A stretch of 33,624 bases of DNA from Lachnospiraceae bacterium (GTDB lineage Bacteria > Bacillota > Clostridia > Lachnospirales > Lachnospiraceae): assembly GCA_900769115.1 (NCBI GenBank), contig CAAGFJ010000085.1, positions 1 through 33,624 on the forward strand. The letters are read 5' to 3'. Of the stretch, positions 8,087-16,779 are shown piece after piece. The notes under the pieces are model-generated. The model did no database searches and was not told where the DNA came from. It was given only the letters and a program-made list of their open reading frames with translations. Made by a program: the position numbers and the translations under genes. The number at the start of each line of letters is the position of its first letter. The first letter of the stretch is position 1.

Positions 8087-9937
8087 ATGGCAGAGAATAA
8101 GACAGCGATGCCAGGAAGACGTGGTATGCATGGAAGAGGCATGGGAGCGCCGGCTGAAAAGGCAAAAGATTTTAAGGGTACCCTTAAGAAACTGATTGCA
8201 TATGTGTCTGAGTATCATATTGCAATCATATTAGTTGCGTTATTTACGATTGGATCTACCGTGTTTAATATTGTAGGACCGAAGGTGTTAGGTAAAGCGA
8301 CTACGGAGATATTTAATGGTCTCATAGGCAAGATTCAAGGTGGTGCAGGTATTGATTTTGATAAGATTGCGCATATCATTTTGATTATGCTGGGGTTATA
8401 CCTGACTTCTATGTTGTTTGGATATGCACAGGGTTTGATCATGACACAGGTTGTACAGAGGATTGCTTTTCGGATGCGAAAAGAAATCTCTGAAAAGATC
8501 AACCGGCTTCCGATGAATTATTATGATAAACATAGCTTTGGTGATGTGTTATCGAGAATTACGAATGATGTGGATACATTGACGCAAGGCTTGAATCAAT
8601 CTGTGACACAGTTAATCTCATCGAGTGCAACATTGATTGGTATACTGATCATGATGTTAAGTATATCACCATTGATGACATTGATCGCTTTGGTGCTGCT
8701 TCCGATATCTGCGTTAGGTATTATGCTGATTGTGAAGAATTCACAGAAATATTTTGTGGCACAGCAGAACTATTTAGGAGAGGTTAATGGTCAGATTGAG
8801 GAGAACTTTGGCGGGCATAATGTTGTGAAATTATTCACCAGAGAAGGCCAGGTATTAGAAGAGTTTAATAAGATGAATGGAAAGCTGTATCATTCTGCAT
8901 GGAAATCACAGTTTATTTCCGGATTGGCACAGCCGATTATGACATTTGTTGGAAACCTTGGCTATGTTGGGGTGGTAATTGTTGGTGGATATCTTTCCGT
9001 TAAAGGAACGATTGAGGTTGGTGATATTCAGTCCTTTATTCAATATGTGAAGCAGTTTACCCAGCCGATTCAGCAGGTGGCACAGGTATCGAATATGCTG
9101 CAGTCAACGATGGCGGCTGCAGAAAGAGTATTCACTTTCTTAGAAGAGGACGAGGAAGTATTGCTTGCTGAACATCATACAGAGAAGAAAATGGAGGATG
9201 TTCAGGGTGATGTGAGGTTTGAGCATGTATGCTTTGGCTATTATCCAGATAAGATCATTTTGAAAGATTTCTCTGCAACGGTATCCAAGGGGCAGAAGAT
9301 TGCGATTGTAGGTCCGACGGGAGCAGGTAAGACCACATTAGTCAAGCTGCTTATGCGGTTCTATGATCTGAATTCCGGCGATATCTATATAGATGGAATC
9401 AATGTGAAAGACTTCGATAAGGAAGAAGTGCGAAATGCATTTGGAATGGTATTACAGGATACCTGGCTGTTCAAAGGAACGATCATGGAAAATATCCGGT
9501 ATGGACGGTTGGATGCAACGGATGAGGAAGTGATCGAGGCGGCTAAGGCGGCACATGCACATCATTTCATTCAGACACTTCCAGGTGGATATGATATGGA
9601 GTTAAATGAAGAGGCAACGAACGTGTCACAGGGACAGAAACAGTTATTGACGATTGCAAGAGCCATTCTTGCAAATAAGAAGTTATTGATCTTAGATGAG
9701 GCAACATCTTCAGTTGATACAAGAACGGAAGTGCGTATTCAGAAGGCAATGGATAACCTTATGAAGGGACGCACCAGCTTTGTGATTGCACACCGTCTGT
9801 CAACTATTCGGGACGCAGATCTGATCCTCGTTATGAAGGATGGAGATATCATAGAGCAGGGTAACCATGATACTCTGATGGAGAAAGGCGGTTTCTACGC
9901 AGATCTCTATAACTCACAGTTCCAGCAGACTGCTTAG
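8087..9937 (+). CDS. ABC exporter subunit (canonical catalytic site)
   Basis: A 616-residue exporter subunit partnering the preceding gene. It has six helices (from about residue 40), Walker A GPTGAGKTT, Walker B LLILDEATSS with catalytic E538, and signature VSQGQKQL, in which Gln replaces the usual second Gly. The noncanonical signature and the partner's Asp-for-Glu change fall in the same composite ATP site, so one site is expected to hydrolyse and the other only to bind. The N-terminus is Gly/Arg/Met-rich (PGRRGMHGRGMG), which is common in this subgroup. The stop codon overlaps the stop of the convergent diguanylate cyclase gene by 4 bases. No terminator is visible between the two genes. 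Confidence 0.92.
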   Translation: MAENKTAMPGRRGMHGRGMGAPAEKAKDFKGTLKKLIAYVSEYHIAIILVALFTIGSTVFNIVGPKVLGKATTEIFNGLIGKIQGGAGIDFDKIAHIILIMLGLYLTSMLFGYAQGLIMTQVVQRIAFRMRKEISEKINRLPMNYYDKHSFGDVLSRITNDVDTLTQGLNQSVTQLISSSATLIGILIMMLSISPLMTLIALVLLPISALGIMLIVKNSQKYFVAQQNYLGEVNGQIEENFGGHNVVKLFTREGQVLEEFNKMNGKLYHSAWKSQFISGLAQPIMTFVGNLGYVGVVIVGGYLSVKGTIEVGDIQSFIQYVKQFTQPIQQVAQVSNMLQSTMAAAERVFTFLEEDEEVLLAEHHTEKKMEDVQGDVRFEHVCFGYYPDKIILKDFSATVSKGQKIAIVGPTGAGKTTLVKLLMRFYDLNSGDIYIDGINVKDFDKEEVRNAFGMVLQDTWLFKGTIMENIRYGRLDATDEEVIEAAKAAHAHHFIQTLPGGYDMELNEEATNVSQGQKQLLTIARAILANKKLLILDEATSSVDTRTEVRIQKAMDNLMKGRTSFVIAHRLSTIRDADLILVMKDGDIIEQGNHDTLMEKGGFYADLYNSQFQQTA

Positions 9938-12129
9938 ATCCGGTTATAAAGATACTTTAGCTGTATATAAGCCTGCAGGATCTTGGTAAACAGGTTGCAG
10001 GTTTCGATCGTTTCATTCGTCCAGACATCATCTTCGGAATAGTTAAAATAACCAATATAGCCGATAGTGGAACCGCCATATATGAATTTGCTCTGAATGA
10101 ACTCATTCACACCATGAAAAGCTCCTTTCCCAAAATTATTAAGGTGAATGGAGCTGGTATTGGCGGTATGATAAGTTCCGGTAATACTGAGTGTGTCTAC
10201 TTCTTCCCATTGGATGGAAGAGAGGTTTTCTGTATTACTATCAGCAAAAGGATACCTGGTGGACTGCCATTCGAAAGTCTTATCTACAAAATTACGGTCA
10301 TCCTGATATTCCCAGATGGCAATTCGGTCAATGCGGAGTGTATCACCGATATAATGGATGGCTTTTTGAATTCCGGTCAAGGTGTCATTATTTTCATTGA
10401 GGATAGTTAAGACGTTGCTGATAATAACCGGATCATAATTGGTCTGGTTTTGTTTGCGGGCATTATAATAGCGGGTGCGTTCAAGTGTATCATTATATAG
10501 AACGTGTCCGTTTTTGCCGTTAACTTTAGCCTGATATAAGGCTTGGTCGGCATGGTCTATCAGGTCACTGTACGGAATAGGAGTATCCGTTGCTGCAATA
10601 CCAATACTTAAAGTTACCTTTGGATTGCTGTTTTCGCCAGGATACTTTCTGCGCAGTTCACTTGCATATTTCTCTGCTTTTTCGCAGGCAAGTGTGGTAT
10701 CCAATACATTTGGTAGATATACCAGGAATTCGTCACCGCCAATCCTGCCTACAAAGCCATCATTAAAAGTATAGCGCATTAATGTGTGGGCAATCTCGAT
10801 GATTACCTCATCACCGGTTAAATGCCCGTATGTATCGTTAATATTCTTGAAATCATCAATATCTACTAAGAGAACAATGCCATATATGCCGGATTGCAGA
10901 TCCTTCAGATGTTTGCGTACATATGTCTCTGTAGTTGCCTTGTTGAGAAGTCCGGTCATGGCATCGGTCTGTGCGCGTTTTAGAAGGGATTCCTGTTCTT
11001 TTTTCTGTGCATCTACATTGCGTAGAACACCAATTGCGCGAAGAGGTTCTCCGTGTTCGTCTCTGATCAGGGTGTAATTGGAGTAGTGCCACTCATAATT
11101 GCCGGAACGGTTCTTTAGCTTATATTCCGCATTATGTATGATATCACCTCGTCGGGCAGCTTCAAATATGTTTGTAAAATTGAGTGCCGTGTCTTCAGAA
11201 ACATAGCCGGAGCCTATGAATTTACGTACCGGATGTCGGTATATGCTCTTACGTCCGAACAGGTTCTCATACTTTTTGGCATAGGTCAAAGTGTCAGTAT
11301 CTATCTCATATTCATATGGAATCTCTTCGGATATATCAGAGATAATCTCATATTTCTTTGCTTCTAATTCAGCCTTCATCTCTGCATATTTCAGATTGGT
11401 TACATCATTTAAGACAAAGTTGGCAGCTGGAAAATCACTTTCATCCGATTGTTCTAAACAGGCAGCCACTAAGTTGATCCAGCAGAAATTGCGGGTCTTA
11501 TGGCGGATGCGAAAAGTGATGTCAATCTCATGATCTTCTAATAAGGTTGTAATGCTGTTGATGACAAGGGGGAGATCTTCCTGTTCAATAAGTGGAATCA
11601 GACTTTCGCCAAAAGTTTCTTTGTATTCTTCCTTTGTGTAGCCAAATAGATTGAAATAATAGTCATTAGCCCAGATTAGAGTAAGGGCATTATCGCAGAT
11701 ATGTTTGCTGAGACCGCATCGTACGGATTGGGAAAAGACTTCCAGATCGGATAGTGAGCGCTCGCTGACTAATGCAGCAGTTTCAAGAGAAGAGATATCG
11801 GTACAGCTGCATTGCAGAACTTCACGTCCATCTTTGAGAGAAAATACCTGTCCGTTCAGGAGAATCTGAACTACTCTGCCGTTGCGCTTTTCAAAACGTA
11901 CCCGGTCACTGGTAAAATTGGAACGTTGTAACTGGGTAGCCAAAGAAGAAATGAAGTCTTCATAATCTTCTGGAAAAATAACATTACACAGATGTTGCTG
12001 CTGATTCTTAATATCATTGATATCAAAGTGCATCATGGTGAGAAATTGTCTGTCGCATTCTAAGATGGGATAGGAATCGTTCAGCTCAATAATGAAGATT
12101 CCGGTCTTTCCTTTTTTTTGTTCTGCCAT
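9934..12129 (-). CDS. Diguanylate cyclase with three PAS domains and a C-terminal GAF-like domain
   Basis: A 731-residue soluble signalling protein that should make cyclic di-GMP from two GTP. Domains: PAS at about 8-115, 135-248 and 262-378 (the last with a clear PAC segment, YEWHYSNYTLIRDEHGEP), GGDEF at about 385-548, and a C-terminal region (565-731) resembling a GAF sensor. The active-site motif is intact (GRIGGDEF, 462-468), as is the metal-binding D-I-D-D-F region (423-427). The allosteric inhibitory RxxD motif normally just upstream of GGDEF is absent, so simple product inhibition is unlikely. No membrane helix is present, so the input is cytosolic. The ATG is preceded by GGAGGG. It has its own minus-strand promoter, divergent from glgB. 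Confidence 0.9.
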   Translation of the reverse strand: MAEQKKGKTGIFIIELNDSYPILECDRQFLTMMHFDINDIKNQQQHLCNVIFPEDYEDFISSLATQLQRSNFTSDRVRFEKRNGRVVQILLNGQVFSLKDGREVLQCSCTDISSLETAALVSERSLSDLEVFSQSVRCGLSKHICDNALTLIWANDYYFNLFGYTKEEYKETFGESLIPLIEQEDLPLVINSITTLLEDHEIDITFRIRHKTRNFCWINLVAACLEQSDESDFPAANFVLNDVTNLKYAEMKAELEAKKYEIISDISEEIPYEYEIDTDTLTYAKKYENLFGRKSIYRHPVRKFIGSGYVSEDTALNFTNIFEAARRGDIIHNAEYKLKNRSGNYEWHYSNYTLIRDEHGEPLRAIGVLRNVDAQKKEQESLLKRAQTDAMTGLLNKATTETYVRKHLKDLQSGIYGIVLLVDIDDFKNINDTYGHLTGDEVIIEIAHTLMRYTFNDGFVGRIGGDEFLVYLPNVLDTTLACEKAEKYASELRRKYPGENSNPKVTLSIGIAATDTPIPYSDLIDHADQALYQAKVNGKNGHVLYNDTLERTRYYNARKQNQTNYDPVIISNVLTILNENNDTLTGIQKAIHYIGDTLRIDRIAIWEYQDDRNFVDKTFEWQSTRYPFADSNTENLSSIQWEEVDTLSITGTYHTANTSSIHLNNFGKGAFHGVNEFIQSKFIYGGSTIGYIGYFNYSEDDVWTNETIETCNLFTKILQAYIQLKYLYNRI

Positions 12130-12170
12130 ATGTAATCCCTCCGGTAAAATTGGTATAGACTGTAATTTTT

Positions 12171-12199
12171 ATTATAGTATAAAGCACATTTTGACACAA
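12171..12199 (-). promoter_or_regulatory. Promoter of the diguanylate cyclase gene
   Basis: On the minus strand a -35-like TTGTGT (12199-12194) and a perfect TATAAT (12176-12171) are separated by 17 bases. The -10 is strong and the -35 weak. The ATG is about 42 bases downstream of the -10 box. Confidence 0.6.
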
Positions 12200-12241
12200 G
12201 GGAAAAAGATAGACATTTGTCTAAAAACGCAGGAATATTCA

Positions 12242-12270
12242 TTTACAGGAAAGGGCAAAAGTGGTATGAT
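12242..12270 (+). promoter_or_regulatory. Promoter of glgB
   Basis: TTTACA (12242-12247) and TATGAT (12265-12270) with 17 bases between, giving a leader of about 30 bases. A perfect TTGACA also occurs at 12191-12196 but lacks a good -10 at proper distance. The 12-base palindrome AGACATTTGTCT (12211-12222) lies between the divergent promoters and could be a regulator site. Confidence 0.6.
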
Positions 12271-12306
12271 ATTTCGTAGAGAAGACGCAATTAAAGGGAG
12301 GTTTTT

Positions 12307-14607
12307 ATGAACGTTAAGATTGAACAATGGATTAACTGGATTCTGTATGATGAGTTGATGGAAGGGAAGATTAATGCACCGAAACATCTGCTTGGTAATC
12401 ATGATTATGGAGAAGGTCAGATGATTACCGCATACAAGCCACATTCTGTAAGTTGTAAGGTGATCGCCCCAACTGGTAAGACGGAATATGAGATGGAGAA
12501 GGTGGATGACAAAGGGTTCTATGCCTTGTATCTCCCTAAAAAGAAGTTTGTTGGTTCAAAGTATCGCCTGGTGACGAATTATCAGGATGGTTCTACTGTT
12601 ATTTCTGCGGATCCGTACAGCTTTGAAAGTCAGATTGGAGCTATGGATGTTTACCTGTTTTCTGAGGGTAATCATTGGGAGATCTATAAGAAGTTAGGTG
12701 CACATCCAATGAAGTTAGATGGCGTTTCAGGTACTTATTTTGCGGTATGGGCACCGCATGCAAGAAGAGTATCGGTTGTAGGTGACTTTAATATGTGGGA
12801 TGGAGCACTGCATCCAATGCATCTGACGGGCACTTCCGGTATCTATGAATTGTTTATACCGGATGTAGGTGAGGATGTGATTTATAAGTTCAATATTCTG
12901 ACACGGTTTGGGGAAGAGATTTATAAAGCAGATCCGTTTGGTAACTGTGCACAGTTCCGCCCGGATAATGCGAATGTCGTTAAGGATATTACGAAGTATC
13001 GCTGGAAAGATTCTGAGTGGATGGATAAGCGTAAGACCGTCACACGGAATGATGCGATGCGTAAGCCGATGAATATTTATGAAATGCACCTTGGTTCATG
13101 GAAAAAGAAGGTAGAAGACGATGAGAATGGATTCTTTTCTTATCGGGAACTGGCTCCGATGGTTGCAGATTATGTAAAAGAGATGGGATACACACATATC
13201 GAGTTGATGGGTATTGCAGAATATCCATTTGATGGTTCCTGGGGATATCAGGTAACGAATTATTATGCACCGACAAGAAGATATGGAGATCCAGAGGATT
13301 TCATGTATTTTGTAGATTATATGCATAAGAATGGCATTAGTGTGATCCTGGACTGGGTTCCTGCACATTTCCCACGGGATGCGCACGGTCTCGGCAAGTT
13401 TGATGGCATGCCGTTGTTTGAACATCCGGATTCCAGAAGAGGAGAGCATCCGGATTGGGGAACATATATTTTTGATTTTGGACGCAATGAAGTATCGAAT
13501 TTCCTGATTGCTAATGCGGTATTTTGGGCAAAGGAGTACCATATTGATGCACTGCGCGTAGATGCAGTCGCATCGATGCTGTATCTGGATTATGGTAAAC
13601 AGGATGGTAACTGGTTACCGAACGAGGATGGCGGTAACGAGAATTATGATGCGATTAAGATGTTAATGAAGCTGAATAAGACGATCGAGGAATTGGAACC
13701 GGGAGTATTTGTGATTGCAGAAGAGTCCACTTCGTGGGCTGGTGTTACTGCTCCGGTATCTATGGATGGATTAGGGTTCTTGTTCAAGTGGAATATGGGT
13801 TGGATGAATGATTTTCTGGAATATATGAAGTTAGATCCATATTTTAGACAGTTTAATCATAATCGGTTGACGTTCAGCTTAATGTATGCATATTCTGAGA
13901 ACTTTATTCTTGTCATTTCACATGATGAAGTGGTACATCTGAAGTGTTCTATGATCAATAAGATGCCAGGCTTGCATGATGATAAGTTTGCCAATTTGCG
14001 AACAGCATATGGTTTCATGTATGGACATCCGGGTAAGAAGTTATTATTCATGGGTCAGGAATTTGCGCAGCTTCGTGAGTGGAGTGAGGCAAGGAGTCTG
14101 GACTGGTATTTATTAGATGGCGAGGATGCGGTAAGTCATAAGGGAATTCAGAATTATGTGAAAGCATTGAATCATTTATATAATACATACGATGCATTTT
14201 ATTATAATGATCAGGATCAGATGGGATTCGAGTGGATCAGCTGTGATGATCCACAAAGCAGCATTGTATCTTTCATCCGCAGGGGATCTACTGCCAAAGA
14301 TCAGTTATTATTTGTATGTAATTTTACACCGGTTGATCGGGATGGTTTTGTGGTAGGAGTTCCGTGTCAGGGCAGATATACGGAGATCCTGAATTCAGAT
14401 GCAGAAGAATTTGGAGGAAAAGGACGTATGAATGCCAAGCCATTGAAGGCAGAGAATGAGCCTTGGAATAACAGGGATCAGTCTATTACTATGCATCTTC
14501 CTCCGTTGTCAGTTGTTGTGTTCCGCTATGATTATGTGGAGAAGAAACCGGCTGCAAAAGCCATACCCAAACAGAGTACAGTTAAGAAGAATACAAAGAA
14601 GAAGTAA
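12307..14607 (+). CDS. glgB: 1,4-alpha-glucan (glycogen) branching enzyme
   Basis: A 766-residue GH13 enzyme that cleaves an alpha-1,4 glucan chain and re-attaches it by an alpha-1,6 bond during glycogen synthesis. After an N-terminal domain (about 25-115) comes a CBM48 module (about 140-230, YFAVWAPHARRVSVVGDFN), the catalytic barrel (about 270-620) and a C-terminal beta domain. Catalytic residues are visible: nucleophile D419 in DALRVDAV, acid/base E472 in IAEEST, and D540 in SHDEVVH. The last 25 residues are a Lys/Ala-rich basic tail not needed for catalysis. The ATG at 12307 is preceded by AAAGGGAGG. No other glycogen genes are in the window, so it stands alone here with its own promoter and terminator. 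Confidence 0.95.
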   Translation: MNVKIEQWINWILYDELMEGKINAPKHLLGNHDYGEGQMITAYKPHSVSCKVIAPTGKTEYEMEKVDDKGFYALYLPKKKFVGSKYRLVTNYQDGSTVISADPYSFESQIGAMDVYLFSEGNHWEIYKKLGAHPMKLDGVSGTYFAVWAPHARRVSVVGDFNMWDGALHPMHLTGTSGIYELFIPDVGEDVIYKFNILTRFGEEIYKADPFGNCAQFRPDNANVVKDITKYRWKDSEWMDKRKTVTRNDAMRKPMNIYEMHLGSWKKKVEDDENGFFSYRELAPMVADYVKEMGYTHIELMGIAEYPFDGSWGYQVTNYYAPTRRYGDPEDFMYFVDYMHKNGISVILDWVPAHFPRDAHGLGKFDGMPLFEHPDSRRGEHPDWGTYIFDFGRNEVSNFLIANAVFWAKEYHIDALRVDAVASMLYLDYGKQDGNWLPNEDGGNENYDAIKMLMKLNKTIEELEPGVFVIAEESTSWAGVTAPVSMDGLGFLFKWNMGWMNDFLEYMKLDPYFRQFNHNRLTFSLMYAYSENFILVISHDEVVHLKCSMINKMPGLHDDKFANLRTAYGFMYGHPGKKLLFMGQEFAQLREWSEARSLDWYLLDGEDAVSHKGIQNYVKALNHLYNTYDAFYYNDQDQMGFEWISCDDPQSSIVSFIRRGSTAKDQLLFVCNFTPVDRDGFVVGVPCQGRYTEILNSDAEEFGGKGRMNAKPLKAENEPWNNRDQSITMHLPPLSVVVFRYDYVEKKPAAKAIPKQSTVKKNTKKK

Positions 14608-14687
14608 GCGTTCGCTGCGTCCGATGTGGTGCTGTTGGAGAATTCGGCGGAAGTGTATATATAAGCACATGTGATTTTTAACAAGAA

Positions 14688-14735
14688 AAGCGAAGAAACG
14701 CTAGGAAATATCGGCGTTTTTTCGCTTATTTTTTA
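14688..14735 (+). terminator. Rho-independent terminator after glgB
   Basis: AAGCGAAGAAACGC (14688-14701) pairs with GCGTTTTTTCGCTT (14714-14727) with a single G-U pair and a 12-base loop, followed by ATTTTTTAT. Confidence 0.88.
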
Positions 14736-14746
14736 TGGGAAATTTC

Positions 14747-14775
14747 TTGAAAGGCTTGTTTCTTTGTGCTACACT
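14747..14775 (+). promoter_or_regulatory. Promoter of typA
   Basis: TTGAAA (14747-14752) and TACACT (14770-14775) with 17 bases between. The leader to the ATG at 14837 is about 55 bases and ends in TAGGAGGAAAC, a strong ribosome binding site. Confidence 0.65.
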
Positions 14776-14836
14776 TGAAATCGTGTGTGAAAATAACGAT
14801 TGTTGATGGAAAGTACAAGGTGCTTAGGAGGAAACT

Positions 14837-16669
14837 ATGAAAATCAAAAGAGATGATGTCCGTAACGTTGCGATTATTGCCCATGTCGACCATGGTAAAA
14901 CAACATTAGTAGATGAGCTTCTGAAACAGAGTGGTGTATTTCGTGAGAACCAGGAAGTGGCAGAACGCGTTATGGATTCTAATGATATTGAGAGAGAAAG
15001 AGGAATTACAATTCTTTCTAAGAATACAGCTGTTCATTACAAAGGAACGAAGATCAATATTATTGATACACCGGGACATGCGGACTTCGGTGGAGAGGTA
15101 GAGCGTGTTCTTAAGATGGTGAATGGTGTTATCCTTGTGGTAGATGCATTTGAAGGAGCTATGCCGCAGACCAAGTTTGTATTGAAGAAAGCGTTGGAGT
15201 TGAATCTGCATGTTATCGTATGTGTGAATAAGATCGATCGTCCAGAAGCCAGAGTAGAGGAAGTGGAAGAAGAGGTATTGGAGCTGTTGCTTGATTTAGA
15301 GGCGACAGACGAACAGTTAGACTGTCCATTTGTGTATGCGTCTGCAAAGGACGGTGTAGCAAAGAGAAATATGGCCGATGAAGCAGTGGATATGGCTCCG
15401 TTGTTTGAGACAATTATTGATTATATTCCTGCACCAGAGGGAGATCCGGATGCGGATACACAGATTCTGATTTCTACGATTGATTATAATGAGTATGTAG
15501 GACGAATTGGTGTTGGTAAGGTAGATAATGGTACCTTGAAGCTGAATCAGGAAGTGCTGTTGGTCAATGCGCATGATGCAGATAAGTATAAGAAGGTTAA
15601 GATTGGTAAGCTATATGAGTTTGAAGGCCTTGATAAGGTAGAGGTAAACGAAGCAGGAATTGGCTCTATTGTTGCAATTTCCGGTATTGCAGATCTGCAT
15701 ATTGGAGACACCCTGTGTTCTGTAGATAATCCGCAGCCAATTCTATTCCAGAAGATTTCAGAGCCGACCATCTCTATGAATTTTATTGTTAATAATTCAC
15801 CGCTTGCAGGTAAAGAAGGTAAGTTTGTAACCTCCCGACATTTAAGAGACCGTTTGTTCCGCGAACTGAATACAGATGTGTCTCTGCGTGTAGAAGAGAC
15901 AGATGATACTGACACATACAAAGTATCCGGACGTGGAGAATTGCATTTATCTGTATTGATTGAGAATATGCGGCGAGAGGGATATGAATTTGCAGTCAGT
16001 AAAGCGGAAGTGATCTATCATACAGATGAGAAGGGCAAGAAATTAGAACCGATGGAGATTGCATATATTGATGTACCGGAAGAATTTTCCGGCACGATCA
16101 TCAGTATGTTGAATGAACGGAAGGGTGAGCTACAGGCGATGACCCCGGCTCATGACGGAACGGTACGGTTAGAGTTTAATATTCCTGCTCGTGGTTTGAT
16201 CGGTTTCCGTGGAGATTTCATGACATCTACCAAGGGAACAGGTATTATCAATACAATCTTTAATGGATATGGTCCATATAAAGGAGACATGATGTATCGT
16301 AATCAGGGTTCTCTGATCGCATTTGAATCCGGAACTTCCATTACTTATGGATTATACAATGCGCAGGATCGAGGAACGCTGTTTATTGGACCTGGTGAGC
16401 AGGTATATGCCGGCATGGTAATTGGGCAGACCGGTAAGGCGGAGGATATTGAGATTAATGTCTGTAAGGCAAAACATTTGACGAATACCCGTTCGTCTGG
16501 TGCAGATGATGCGTTGAAGTTGACGCCTCCAAGAGTATTGAGCCTGGAGCAGGCATTAGAGTTTATTGATACAGATGAACTTCTGGAGATTACACCGAAG
16601 AATATCCGTATTCGTAAGAAGATCTTAGATCCAACGCTTAGAAAGAGATCTAAGATTAATAACAAATAG
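14837..16669 (+). CDS. typA: Translational GTPase TypA/BipA
   Basis: A 610-residue ribosome-associated GTPase of the EF-G/LepA superfamily, involved in 50S subunit assembly and stress or cold adaptation. The G domain (about 1-200) shows the P loop AHVDHGKTTL (16-25), the switch region RERGITI, DTPGHADFGGEVERV, and the guanine-specificity motif NKID. Domain II, the EF-G-like domains III and V, and the BipA-specific C-terminal domain follow (GRGELHLSVLIENMRREGYE; KAKHLTNTRSSGADDALKL). The length is that of a full-length family member. It is monocistronic here, between two hairpins. Confidence 0.97.
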   Translation: MKIKRDDVRNVAIIAHVDHGKTTLVDELLKQSGVFRENQEVAERVMDSNDIERERGITILSKNTAVHYKGTKINIIDTPGHADFGGEVERVLKMVNGVILVVDAFEGAMPQTKFVLKKALELNLHVIVCVNKIDRPEARVEEVEEEVLELLLDLEATDEQLDCPFVYASAKDGVAKRNMADEAVDMAPLFETIIDYIPAPEGDPDADTQILISTIDYNEYVGRIGVGKVDNGTLKLNQEVLLVNAHDADKYKKVKIGKLYEFEGLDKVEVNEAGIGSIVAISGIADLHIGDTLCSVDNPQPILFQKISEPTISMNFIVNNSPLAGKEGKFVTSRHLRDRLFRELNTDVSLRVEETDDTDTYKVSGRGELHLSVLIENMRREGYEFAVSKAEVIYHTDEKGKKLEPMEIAYIDVPEEFSGTIISMLNERKGELQAMTPAHDGTVRLEFNIPARGLIGFRGDFMTSTKGTGIINTIFNGYGPYKGDMMYRNQGSLIAFESGTSITYGLYNAQDRGTLFIGPGEQVYAGMVIGQTGKAEDIEINVCKAKHLTNTRSSGADDALKLTPPRVLSLEQALEFIDTDELLEITPKNIRIRKKILDPTLRKRSKINNK

Positions 16670-16690
16670 AATATTTGGATGGTAAAGACT

Positions 16691-16755
16691 AGCCTGTTTA
16701 CCAAATGCTTGAAATGTAGTATAATTAGCATTTAGTGAACAGGCTGGTTTTATTT
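16691..16755 (+). terminator. Long terminator hairpin after typA, with a promoter in it
   Basis: AGCCTGTTTACCAAATGCT (16691-16709) pairs with AGCATTTAGTGAACAGGCT (16727-16745) over 19 positions with one G-U wobble and one mismatch, and GGTTTTATTTTG follows. The loop and left arm contain a good promoter for the next operon (see 16697-16725). Confidence 0.75.
16697..16725 (+). promoter_or_regulatory. Promoter of the five-gene acyltransferase-ABC operon
   Basis: TTTACC (16697-16702) and a perfect TATAAT (16720-16725) with 17 bases between. The -35 sits in the left arm and the -10 in the loop of the typA terminator hairpin, so transcripts started here contain only the right arm and escape the terminator. 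Confidence 0.65.
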
Positions 16756-16779
16756 TGTGATAATAAGGAATGATTTGGA

